Shown piece by piece: positions 1 through 7,404 of a stretch of DNA of 11,151 nt (the first letter of the stretch is position 1; each line of letters starts with the position of its first letter). The translations under genes and the position numbers were made by a program. The stretch comes from Acidobacteriota bacterium (GTDB taxonomy: Bacteria > Acidobacteriota > Terriglobia > Terriglobales > Acidobacteriaceae), in contig JAJYSL010000129.1 of NCBI GenBank assembly GCA_021793595.1, positions 1-11,151 on the forward strand. The letters are read 5' to 3'. The notes beneath the pieces are model-generated. The model saw only the letters and a list, made by a program, of their open reading frames with translations. It was not told the origin of the DNA and searched no databases.

Positions 1-114
1 CTCGCTACTCGCTACTCGCTACTCGCTACTCGCTACTCGCTACTCGCTACTCGCTACTCGCTACTCGCTACTCGCTACTCGCTACTCGCTACTCGCTACT
101 CGCTACTCGCTACT
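1..114. repeat. Perfect heptamer tandem array (CTCGCTA)16
   Basis: The 7-bp unit CTCGCTA is repeated 16 times without a mismatch from base 1 to base 112, then CT, after which the pattern breaks. The array starts at the window edge, so its true length is unknown. Because 7 is not a multiple of 3, all three plus-strand frames read the same open seven-residue cycle (L-A-T-R-Y-S-L), while every minus-strand frame meets TAG once per 21 bases. The array overlaps the 3' end of the leftward regulator gene and provides its stop codon. Perfect copies suggest recent expansion by replication slippage. This is not a CRISPR array, because there are no spacers. Confidence 0.97.
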
Positions 115-1374
115 ACGCACCTTGAGCAATTGAACCTCCAGGGGTACATCGTCGGCAACCTTGACCTTCAGTACGGCTTCGAAGGGTTTCATGCCGCGTT
201 CGTTCGAGATGTTGAGTCGGTGAAGCAACTCTTTGACGGAATCCTCATGGCAGACATAATCTACGGCCGCCTGCGTGCCAACCGTGGAAACGCCCGCAAG
301 AACCAACGTCCATCGAGAGGGATCTAGCCCCCGCATCAAGGCAATGACCGCATAATCAGTTTCCAAAGGCTGTGACTCGGGCGTTGGAAGGAATACGCCT
401 TTTTCCCCCGGAGCCGGGTGGAGATCGACCACAGCTTGCTGCCAATTGCCTGGCTTTGTCTCTACGCTCTGGAAAACAAATTCTCGTGTGTTTGGAATCT
501 CACCCAAGGTGAGGTTTTCCGTCGGAGACCCGATGAAGATCAGGTTGTTGGCTCGCGCGTCATCTAGGGTAAACAAGCCACTACGTTTCACGCGAAATTG
601 CTGCCCTAGCTGCTGGAACATCTTGTCGAGCTCCAGCACGCCCATCACTTCTCCAATGCCGGTGTAGTGTTGCGTGACCCGATTGCCCACGTCGCGGGAG
701 GCCCTAAAGTAGTGCATACTCGTCTCTGGATCGCCGACAAAGAGTGCGTTGCTGAAAATGACGAACGGTTTTCCCGGTCCATGTAAGAAGGGGCTCCAGA
801 AAGCCTGCAATGACTTGGGGACGGGGCCTATTTCCGTTTGAGTGATTGCGGATTTAGTCGAGTTGCGATGGAAATAGTAAAGCGCAACCATGCCCAAAAG
901 CAGCGCCCCGACCGCGAACGCAACGAGAATCGGGCGAGGTGTCCGCTCGGGTGTTGTCGAGGTAGGAGACTCTTGTGCGGGTTCTGATTGCCCCTCCCGT
1001 CGCGCTGGAGGCGGGGTTATTTCGAGTTCTGATACTGACCTAGATGTGAACGAGAGGACGTATCTCCCCTTGGGTATCTCTACCAAAATGCAATCTTGAA
1101 TTCCCGCGGAATCGTAGTATTCCGCCAGTTTCTCCCGCAAACGTCTCACTTGTACCCGGACGGTGGATTCTGATTGAGGGTCAAAATCCGCAGGGCGACC
1201 GAGAGCCTCAGTGCCAATCTGATATTCCTTCAGGTGCTCTGCCGGGGAACTCAGCGTGTGATGAGACAAGTATTCGAGTAGTCGGCAGAGAGACTCCGAG
1301 CCGATAAATATCGAACTGCGCACAATCCGCTCGATCTGCCCGAGACATTGATCGATATCCAGCTCTTTCTCCAT
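103..1374 (-). CDS. Membrane-anchored winged-helix transcriptional regulator
   Basis: This appears to be a one-component regulator: cytoplasmic DNA-binding head, one membrane span and an extracytoplasmic C-terminal domain, a ToxR/CadC-like topology. With the ATG at 1374 it has 423 residues. Residues about 8-111 resemble the OmpR/PhoB-like winged helix, with LKEYQIGTEALGR, FDPQSESTVRVQVRRLREKL (probable recognition helix) and the wing IPKGRYVLSF. A Pro/Ser/Thr/Glu-rich linker (about 118-147) precedes a hydrophobic span at about 148-168. The remaining 255 residues match no domain I recognise. The frame stays open upstream to GTG 1491, with another ATG at 1440. I chose 1374 because the winged-helix homology begins just after it, codons between 1375 and 1440 have low G+C at third positions, and a candidate promoter lies at 1496-1525. 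No start has a good Shine-Dalgarno. The last residues and the TAG stop (103-105) come from the heptamer array. Divergent placement suggests it controls the receptor gene, which is inference. Confidence 0.85.
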   Translation of the reverse strand: MEKELDIDQCLGQIERIVRSSIFIGSESLCRLLEYLSHHTLSSPAEHLKEYQIGTEALGRPADFDPQSESTVRVQVRRLREKLAEYYDSAGIQDCILVEIPKGRYVLSFTSRSVSELEITPPPARREGQSEPAQESPTSTTPERTPRPILVAFAVGALLLGMVALYYFHRNSTKSAITQTEIGPVPKSLQAFWSPFLHGPGKPFVIFSNALFVGDPETSMHYFRASRDVGNRVTQHYTGIGEVMGVLELDKMFQQLGQQFRVKRSGLFTLDDARANNLIFIGSPTENLTLGEIPNTREFVFQSVETKPGNWQQAVVDLHPAPGEKGVFLPTPESQPLETDYAVIALMRGLDPSRWTLVLAGVSTVGTQAAVDYVCHEDSVKELLHRLNISNERGMKPFEAVLKVKVADDVPLEVQLLKVRSSE

Positions 1375-1389
1375 ATGTGTTGAAGAAAT

Positions 1390-1408
1390 TAACGTTTCGG
1401 AAACGTTA
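1390..1408. promoter_or_regulatory. Perfect 19-bp palindrome, candidate operator (site A)
   Basis: The sequence reads TAACGTTTC-G-GAAACGTTA: two exact 9-bp inverted arms around one G. It starts 16 bp upstream of the regulator's preferred ATG. Each arm contains the CG-centred core AACGTT, a layout common in LacI-family operators. The right half continues to GGAAACGTTACC (1399-1410). Similar sequences recur near 1498-1509 and 1595-1610. Binding is inferred. A short mRNA hairpin is the other reading. Confidence 0.6.
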
Positions 1409-1495
1409 CCCGTCGGAGAGCTAAGCTGAGTGTCATTCATAAACAGGCTTGCCGCCAAGTACAGCATAGCAGTGCCCGGCTTTGTCGCCACATGT

Positions 1496-1525
1496 ATTGT
1501 AACATTTCCGGTTTCTTGCGACCAA
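1496..1525 (-). promoter_or_regulatory. Candidate sigma-70 promoter for the regulator gene
   Basis: On the minus strand TTGGTC (1520-1525) stands 18 bp upstream of TACAAT (1496-1501). The -10 matches TATAAT at five of six positions; the -35 matches TTGACA only in TTG. The predicted start of transcription is near 1489, which would leave no leader for a start at GTG 1491 and favours ATG 1440 or 1374. Operator-like site C overlaps the -10. Confidence 0.4.
1498..1509. promoter_or_regulatory. Operator-like motif (site C) over the regulator -10
   Basis: TGTAACATTTCC matches site A read on the other strand at 10 of 11 positions (GTAACGTTTCC against GTAACATTTCC). The central CG is CA here, so the site is less symmetric. 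It overlaps the candidate -10 TACAAT, so a bound repressor could block leftward transcription. Function is inferred. Confidence 0.4.
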
Positions 1526-1594
1526 ACAGGCTTTTTGCAGTTTTGACGCAGGAAGGCAATGAGTCGAGACTCAGCAAAAAATCCCGTGCAAAAA

Positions 1595-1610
1595 TTCGGA
1601 AAACGTTACA
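1595..1610. promoter_or_regulatory. Operator-like motif (site B) upstream of receptor gene
   Basis: TTCGGAAAACGTTACA repeats the TTCGGAAACGTTAC stretch of site A (1396-1409) with one extra A. Read in reverse it is TGTAACGTTTTCCGAA, a CG-centred imperfect palindrome of LacI-operator type. It lies about 185 bp before the receptor start and 100 bp from site C. Function is inferred. Confidence 0.45.
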
Positions 1611-1785
1611 TAACGCGATGGAGACGCCCGGACACTAGCCAAATATTGGACTCTGCGAGTAGCGTTCTGATCCGGGATAGAGAACCGGCGTGATGAGTCG
1701 CGAAAACGTGTTATTCATGGTTCACATTCAGCTACTTTTCATTCATCTGTCCAAAAAAAAACTTGAAGATTTCGGGGGGTATCCA

Positions 1786-4700
1786 GTGATCAACAAAATC
1801 AGGGTTTTGCTATGTGTGCCGCTAGTTGGTTTGGTTCTGTGCGTCGGATCGGCCTATGGCCAGTCTGATCGCGCCACAATTACAGGGACGGTCACGGACC
1901 CGTCCGGAGCCGTCGTGCCGAACGCGACCGTGACAGCGACCGATCCCAGCACCGCAGCGGCATTCACCACTACGACGAATGCAAATGGCGTGTACAACAT
2001 TCCCAGTCTGCCGATCGCTGTGTATACGGTGGAGGTGTCCCATCCCGGGTTCCAGACCTACAAGCACACCGGAATCTCTCCGATGGCAACCCAGGTCATG
2101 CTGGTCAATGTCCGCCTGAAGGTTGGATCGGCGGCGCAGACGGTGACCGTGACTGGTGGCGTGCCTCTGTTACAGACGCAATCGTCTAACGAGGCGACGA
2201 CGATGGAACAATACGCAATCCGGGAGCTGCCGCTTAACGCTTATGGAGGCCGTTCCGCGACCCAACTGATCCTCTCGACAACCCCCAACATCGGCGCTAA
2301 TTGGTCGTGGTACGAAGGCGGACAAAGTTGGATTGAGGTTTCGGGAGGGGAGACGATGTCCAACGCAGCTTTCATCGACGGTGTGGACGCGACGACCAGC
2401 AACCAGGGGGCGATTGCTAGTCCGGGCTTGGACGCACTGTCAGAAATGCAGGTCCAGACGGTGGTCACCGATGCGGAACTGAGCGCGACCGGCGGCGGAG
2501 CGTTGCTCTACGAGTTGAAATCCGGCACCAACCATCTTCACGGCAGCGCCTTCGAATTTCTCCAGAATGAGGACCTGAACGCCAACACATGGTCGAACAA
2601 CCAGTTCAAAACCACGTGCACGGCCGGGGATGCTGTATGTCGGGCGAATTATGCAAGGGCAATGGACCGTTTCAATGATTTTGGCGGCAGCGCCGGTGGC
2701 CCGCTCTGGAAGGACCACACCTTTATCTTTGGAGATTTTGAATACTATAAGCAGAGCGATTGGAGAACCAATCCGACCGGCGCGACCGTTCCCACAGCGA
2801 AGATGCTCAGCGGCGATTTCAGCGACTTGTTGACCGGCGGAGCCTTTGGCTCGAATTCGGGGCCGGTAACAGTCGGCGGCGTACCCCAGATCAACCCTTG
2901 CACGGGCCAGCCGTACCTGTATGGGCAGATCTTCGATCCCGCGACGACGCAGACAGTCGGCGGGGTGGTATGTTCCTCTCCGTTTCCGGGTAACGTCATT
3001 CCGCCGGGAAGTCTCAGCCCCGTATCGCAGAAAATCGCATCGACCTATACCCAGTACTATAAGCCAACCGTCAACCGGCTGATTGGAGGCAACTTCCCGA
3101 CCGTCATTGCTGGGCAGCCCCAGTTTACGAAAAAGATATTCGACATCAAACTCGATCAGAATTTTTCACAGAAGCATCATCTCAGCGCTTCCCTCGACTT
3201 TCTGGATGCGATGGCGCTGGAAAATTTTGGGCCATTCAATTACCAAACAGGCCCATTCGCTTCCTTCTGGAATTTCGGCAACAAGAATTACAATGCTCGA
3301 ATTATCGATACCTATTCCTTCAAGCCAACGCTCACCAACACCTTCGCAATCGGTTACGGGCTGCAGATGTCGCCTCAGGTGGCAGCAAACCATACCGATG
3401 TGGGGAGTTATGGCCTGCCGTCCGGCTTTGTTTTTCCCAACATAAATTTCCAAAACGCCAACGGCTCTAACGTCAACGGTGTCAGCACGACCAGTGTTGG
3501 CACTGGCTGGGATCTCTACATGAACTACAACGCATATCACTATCAGGACACGGTGAACTGGCAGAGGGGACGCCACAGCTTCGCGTTCGGCGGGGAGTTC
3601 ACGGCCAATCAGTTGAATGCCGCAACGTACACCCAGGGCGAGCAGCAATACAACTTCCAGAGCGACACTGGCGGCCCGACGGATCCAGGTCTGACCCCGT
3701 ACGTGGGCAGCAGCTTTGCGAATATGATGCTGGGATATGTCAACTTTGCACAATTACAGCAGAGGCAAAGCTACGATCCTCGCCAAAAGACCCTCACGTT
3801 GTTCGCCCAGGACGACGTCAAGGTAAATCCGAAGCTCACGCTGAATTTGGGCGTTGCCATGAATGAAACGTTTGCCGGCCACATGGCGAATGGTACCTGG
3901 GAGAACTTCGACCTGACACAAACGAACCCGAACTGGGCACCGTACAAAGGCGCGTGGGAATTTTCCAAGAATTCCGGCACTACCTTTGAAAAGAACAATT
4001 ACGTGAAGTTTGGACCGCACATTGGCGGCGCGTATCAGATTACAAATAAGCTGGTCGCCCGCGCCTCCTATGGGGTCTTCTACATTCCGCTGGGCGCCTT
4101 CTCCTCTGGAGGCGCGGACTACTACCCGGCCAACCAGAACCCGTTGAGCGTCGGACTGAACCAGGAACTGACCACCGTCGTCGGAGGCTTCGTTTACAAC
4201 TGGAGCAATGGATATCCCGGGCACACGATCCCGCAGGTGCAAAACAGTACCGCCACGACTTTTGGCGATATGAACCGACCCATGTACATTGCTCCCGACA
4301 TGCGAAACCTGGGCCACACCCAAACCTTCTATGCCGGTGTCGAGTATGCGCTGGAAAAGAACATTGTGCTGGATCTGAGATATGTGGGAAACAGGGGCGG
4401 CAACCTGCACGACTACGGTCACTCGGTGGACCAGAGCTGGCCGCTCAACTTTGCCCAGTATCAGTCGCTGTTGGAAGCGGGCAACATCAACGCACCGGTC
4501 TCTAACCCGGGCCAGGCTGCTGCGTTGGGTGTTCCCTATCCATATGCAGGTTTCAATGGGCCGGTGTATGCCGCGATCGCGCCCTACCCATATCTCGCCG
4601 CGCCGAACTTCGTGATGGAGACGATCGGCGACTTTTCCAAGTGGGCGGCGGTGAGCGCGTACAACTCATTCGTGACTGAAGTGAATGTACGCAACTCTTA

Positions 4701-5445
4701 TGGACTGTATGCGGACTGGAGTTTTGTGATCTCCAAGCAGACCACGAATCAGAATGGCCTGAACAACTTCGGCAACAACTGGGGCTCGATGTTCCAGAGT
4801 CCGACAGATTCCATCGGCTCCTCGCATTGGGTGACTGGAAACGACCAGCGGTATCTGCTGAAAGGGTATCTGACCTATGACCTGCCCTTCGGAAAAGGCA
4901 GGCGATGGGGACGCGATTCTGGACTGATGAATTATGCAATCGGTGGATGGACCCTAGGTTACTATGGCTGGTATGGAAGCGGTCTCCCCTTCGGAAGATT
5001 CGGTTCCACTTACACACTGCCTTACTATTACTCGAGCAGCCAGAGGGCTTTCTTCGCCAATGGGGCCAGCGCCACCAACATGAAGAACAGTTTCCACGGC
5101 CATTTGAACCTACTCAACCCGACGGCCGCCAGTAACACCGACTTCAGCCCGACTTCCTTCAAGGCAGGGAATGCCGTGACGCCGTTCGGCGACACGCCGT
5201 TTACATGGGACCATTTTCGCTGGAACCCCGGTTCGGCCCAGGAGAACGTAAGTATCCTCAAACACTTCGGTCTCGGGCCCGATGGGCGATACCAGCTCGA
5301 ATTGGGTGCCGAGTTCTACGACGTCTTCAACCGCCATTACTACAATGCGCCGGACACCTACATCGGCGACAGTACATTCGGCAAGGTCACAAGCGTACAA
5401 GAAACGAGCCGTGTCGGCCAGCTTCGCGCCCGCTTCCAGTGGTGA
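1786..5445 (+). CDS. Oar-like TonB-dependent receptor with N-terminal CarboxypepD_reg domain
   Basis: This is an outer-membrane beta-barrel predicted to import or bind a ligand, probably an oligosaccharide or polymer fragment, using TonB energy. I start at GTG 1786: GGGGGG (1774-1779) lies 6 bases upstream, and the resulting 1219-residue product opens with a textbook Sec signal (INKIR, hydrophobic stretch, cleavage after AYG about residue 25). An upstream extension to 1690 lacks these features. In order: carboxypeptidase-regulatory-like beta-sandwich about 29-110 (ITGTVTDPSGAVVPNATVTA, NGVYNIPSLP, YTVEVSHPGFQ); plug-like region about 125-250 (ELPLNAYGGR, FIDGVDATTS, ELKSGTNHLHGS); then a long barrel with the Oar-type hallmarks FGGSAGGPLWKDHTFIFGDFEY and AQDDVKVNPKLTLNLG. 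The chain ends in RARFQW, with the terminal aromatic expected for barrel insertion. Length is normal for acidobacterial members. No clear TonB box was identified and the substrate cannot be read from sequence. No SusD-like lipoprotein accompanies it. Confidence 0.93.
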   Translation: MINKIRVLLCVPLVGLVLCVGSAYGQSDRATITGTVTDPSGAVVPNATVTATDPSTAAAFTTTTNANGVYNIPSLPIAVYTVEVSHPGFQTYKHTGISPMATQVMLVNVRLKVGSAAQTVTVTGGVPLLQTQSSNEATTMEQYAIRELPLNAYGGRSATQLILSTTPNIGANWSWYEGGQSWIEVSGGETMSNAAFIDGVDATTSNQGAIASPGLDALSEMQVQTVVTDAELSATGGGALLYELKSGTNHLHGSAFEFLQNEDLNANTWSNNQFKTTCTAGDAVCRANYARAMDRFNDFGGSAGGPLWKDHTFIFGDFEYYKQSDWRTNPTGATVPTAKMLSGDFSDLLTGGAFGSNSGPVTVGGVPQINPCTGQPYLYGQIFDPATTQTVGGVVCSSPFPGNVIPPGSLSPVSQKIASTYTQYYKPTVNRLIGGNFPTVIAGQPQFTKKIFDIKLDQNFSQKHHLSASLDFLDAMALENFGPFNYQTGPFASFWNFGNKNYNARIIDTYSFKPTLTNTFAIGYGLQMSPQVAANHTDVGSYGLPSGFVFPNINFQNANGSNVNGVSTTSVGTGWDLYMNYNAYHYQDTVNWQRGRHSFAFGGEFTANQLNAATYTQGEQQYNFQSDTGGPTDPGLTPYVGSSFANMMLGYVNFAQLQQRQSYDPRQKTLTLFAQDDVKVNPKLTLNLGVAMNETFAGHMANGTWENFDLTQTNPNWAPYKGAWEFSKNSGTTFEKNNYVKFGPHIGGAYQITNKLVARASYGVFYIPLGAFSSGGADYYPANQNPLSVGLNQELTTVVGGFVYNWSNGYPGHTIPQVQNSTATTFGDMNRPMYIAPDMRNLGHTQTFYAGVEYALEKNIVLDLRYVGNRGGNLHDYGHSVDQSWPLNFAQYQSLLEAGNINAPVSNPGQAAALGVPYPYAGFNGPVYAAIAPYPYLAAPNFVMETIGDFSKWAAVSAYNSFVTEVNVRNSYGLYADWSFVISKQTTNQNGLNNFGNNWGSMFQSPTDSIGSSHWVTGNDQRYLLKGYLTYDLPFGKGRRWGRDSGLMNYAIGGWTLGYYGWYGSGLPFGRFGSTYTLPYYYSSSQRAFFANGASATNMKNSFHGHLNLLNPTAASNTDFSPTSFKAGNAVTPFGDTPFTWDHFRWNPGSAQENVSILKHFGLGPDGRYQLELGAEFYDVFNRHYYNAPDTYIGDSTFGKVTSVQETSRVGQLRARFQW

Positions 5446-5460
5446 TTGTGCTTTAGCAAG

Positions 5461-5510
5461 GAGGGGCGGGCGCTTTGCGGCGGACGCCCCTTCTATCTCT
5501 TCTACTTTTC
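5461..5510 (+). terminator. Possible Rho-independent terminator after receptor gene
   Basis: AGGGGCG (5462-5468) pairs exactly with CGCCCCT (5485-5491), with a short inner CGC/GCG pairing around TTT. Pyrimidine-rich, T-containing sequence follows (5491-5510), but there is no long uninterrupted T run. It begins 16 bases after the receptor stop. If active it would separate receptor transcription from the hydrolase gene. Confidence 0.4.
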
Positions 5511-5685
5511 CATCTTGCAACGCGACGTTCGAAACTCCAGGGGAACCACGGTTCGGCCTCTGTGGAGAATTCTATTAACGGCCCGGGCTGACGAGTTCCG
5601 GCGCATTCGTGGTTGGATTCCGCTCCCGGCGGATATGGGCAAGCCACCAGCGAATAAAAACAACGGTCTGAAGTCGGAGGTTGAC

Positions 5686-7404
5686 TTGCGTAAGAGTTGG
5701 AACGGTTCGTCAACGGAATTGACGAGTCTTGGCAGCAATGAGAGGCCCGTATACGGGGTCAGCCTGGGAGTCGGCATCCTTTTGACCGGTCTGTTTTGTT
5801 TATTCCCGTTGCACCGCGCTGTCGCTCAGGCATCGGGTCCAGCGTCTGGCGCAACACTCAGTCCATTTGGCATCGGCGGAGACTATCACACATCACAGGA
5901 CCTGACGAAGTGGTTTCCTCAGATGTCCGTCATCGGCATTCAAATCATGCGCGCATGCAGTCCAAATCAGATTGGGTATGCGGCCAAGTATCACATCCAA
6001 TGTGGCGGAATTTTGTATGCGCTTCCCCCGGGGGACACGAAAGATGCACCGGGAACTCTGCCCGTTAAAGATTTGCCCGCATGGTCTGCCTATGTCACCA
6101 ATTCGGTGAGGCAGGCGAAAGGAAGGATCAAGTATTGGGAAGTATGGAACGAACCGCCCAACGGCACAGGACGCGACCAGACAGCGGCGGACTACGCCAA
6201 GATCGTGGTGAGCGCCTACAATGCGGCCAAGGCGGTCGATCCTGATGCGCAGATTGGAATGGCCGCCCAGTCCGTCAATATCAACTATCTGGAGCAGGCA
6301 ATTAAAGCGGGAGCGAAGGACCATTTCGACTACATCACGTTCCACCCCTATGAAATCCTGGGCAGTATCGGCGACGGCGCGGGGACGGAAGCAGTTTATA
6401 TGCATATTGTACCGACCGTGCGGAAGATGCTGGCGGCCCAGGACCCAGCCAAGGAACATGTGCCCATCTGGTTTACCGAGATCGGCTACGACGCTTCCAA
6501 ACACCCGAATCGTCAGGCGGAGGCCCTAGTCAAGGCCTACAGCATGGGTATCGCCGAGGGCGTTTCGGTCATCAACTGGTTCGAAGGCATCGATGGCGAC
6601 AGCGGCCCGATGGGTCTTCTCGAAGCGAATGGAACGCCGCGGCCCGCCTATACGGCCATGGCTCAGATGATCCGGTATCTTGGGCCACATCCCACGTATC
6701 TGGGTTGGGTGCTGTTCAACGACAAGGATTATGGCTTTGTTTTCAAAGGTGCGAAGACGACAGTTTTGGCAACCTGGGCGTCGAAAGCAACTCCGGATCA
6801 CGTTGACTTCGGTCATGCTGTCGAGATCGTGGATCCATCCACGGGGAACTCGGTTGAGAAGTCCACGTATGAGCTAACAGTCAAGCCCATTCTCGTTATA
6901 GGGGCTCCGCCCAAACTGGTAAGACAAGCTCAGGCTGACAGGCATCGGCCATTCCCATGGGGCGGCGATTACACCCATGCTAGGTCTGTTTCAGTGACTA
7001 TGGGGCCTACCGTTATCGAGAAAGGCCTGCACCTGCAAGCCGGAGACGCGGTGGCGGCGAATGTCATCGCCTACGGCGGCTCCGCCAGGTCTGGCGACGC
7101 GCCCGGCGGGACTGTATTTATGGTGGACCCTAATTTCTTGACCTATACGCCCACGCCTATCGAGATCTCAGCTATGGTTCGCCGCAATCCCGCTGACGAT
7201 CCTGCGCAACTGAGCCTGGTATACGAGTCGACGGAAGGCTACAAAAAGGCGCCAGTCTATGAGGTTCCGGGCAACGATCACTGGTTTACAGCGAGCTGGA
7301 AGATTTACGACTCGCAATTTGTCAGCAAATGGGGATTCAACTTCAGGTTCGATCCCGGCAAGTACTACTTGAAAAGTGTGACAGTAACGAAGCTGACAAA
7401 GTAG
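5686..7404 (+). CDS. Secreted clan GH-A glycoside hydrolase (GH39/GH5-like)
   Basis: This is a probable retaining glycosidase acting outside the cytoplasm. The start is TTG 5686, 5 bases after GGAGG (5676-5680), giving 572 residues. ATG 5635 would add 17 residues but has only a weak upstream GGCGG. A basic N-terminus leads to a hydrophobic segment at about 25-40 with likely cleavage after AVAQA (49). The TIM-barrel region spans about 56-345. Acid/base Glu156 lies in YWEVWNEPP (codon 6151-6153), a barrel-strand His220 in DYITFHPYE, and nucleophile Glu265 in IWFTEIGYD (codon 6478-6480). The NEP motif and the 109-residue gap between the two glutamates fit clan GH-A, and the motif style is nearest GH39 or GH5. 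A small beta domain (about 346-406) is like those packed on GH39 barrels. Residues about 410-572 form a further beta-rich domain that may bind carbohydrate. Substrate is unknown. A possible terminator and a 240-bp gap separate it from the receptor gene. Confidence 0.85.
   Translation: MRKSWNGSSTELTSLGSNERPVYGVSLGVGILLTGLFCLFPLHRAVAQASGPASGATLSPFGIGGDYHTSQDLTKWFPQMSVIGIQIMRACSPNQIGYAAKYHIQCGGILYALPPGDTKDAPGTLPVKDLPAWSAYVTNSVRQAKGRIKYWEVWNEPPNGTGRDQTAADYAKIVVSAYNAAKAVDPDAQIGMAAQSVNINYLEQAIKAGAKDHFDYITFHPYEILGSIGDGAGTEAVYMHIVPTVRKMLAAQDPAKEHVPIWFTEIGYDASKHPNRQAEALVKAYSMGIAEGVSVINWFEGIDGDSGPMGLLEANGTPRPAYTAMAQMIRYLGPHPTYLGWVLFNDKDYGFVFKGAKTTVLATWASKATPDHVDFGHAVEIVDPSTGNSVEKSTYELTVKPILVIGAPPKLVRQAQADRHRPFPWGGDYTHARSVSVTMGPTVIEKGLHLQAGDAVAANVIAYGGSARSGDAPGGTVFMVDPNFLTYTPTPIEISAMVRRNPADDPAQLSLVYESTEGYKKAPVYEVPGNDHWFTASWKIYDSQFVSKWGFNFRFDPGKYYLKSVTVTKLTK

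Larger units (their letters stand above)
1375..1785. promoter_or_regulatory. Divergent control region between regulator and receptor gene
   Basis: About 410 bp separate the chosen starts of the leftward regulator and the rightward receptor. Within it I see a leftward promoter candidate, three related CG- or CA-centred motifs with cores near 1404, 1504 and 1604, and a G-run serving as a possible ribosome-binding site for the receptor. No convincing rightward sigma-70 promoter stands out. TTGGAC at 1646-1651 lacks a good -10 at 17 bp, and TACATA at 1607-1612 lacks a good -35. Frames extending into the region from both genes (to 1491 and 1690) look non-coding. Confidence 0.6.

Noticed and set aside
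1..114. CRISPR array
   Set aside because: The units are contiguous 7-mers with no spacers and no cas genes nearby.
1655..1664. GCGAGTAGCG, a 10-base match to the heptamer array in reverse orientation
   Set aside because: It is a single short occurrence, plausibly chance, with no tandem copies around it.
1690..1785. In-frame N-terminal extension of the receptor from GTG 1690
   Set aside because: It would place about 32 non-signal-like residues before a complete signal peptide, and it contains an A-run and low-complexity sequence typical of a leader.
3166..4422. Two long abutting minus-strand open frames (195 and 222 codons) inside the receptor gene
   Set aside because: They are antisense to a well-supported receptor barrel region and have no recognisable domains or translation signals.
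5446..5685. In-frame upstream extension of the hydrolase to TTG 5446
   Set aside because: It begins one base after the receptor stop, runs through the hairpin at 5462-5491 and has no leader-like sequence before the true hydrophobic segment.
5893..6504. Minus-strand open frame of 203 codons inside the hydrolase
   Set aside because: It overlaps the catalytic core, which has both motif glutamates on the plus strand, and shows no features of its own.
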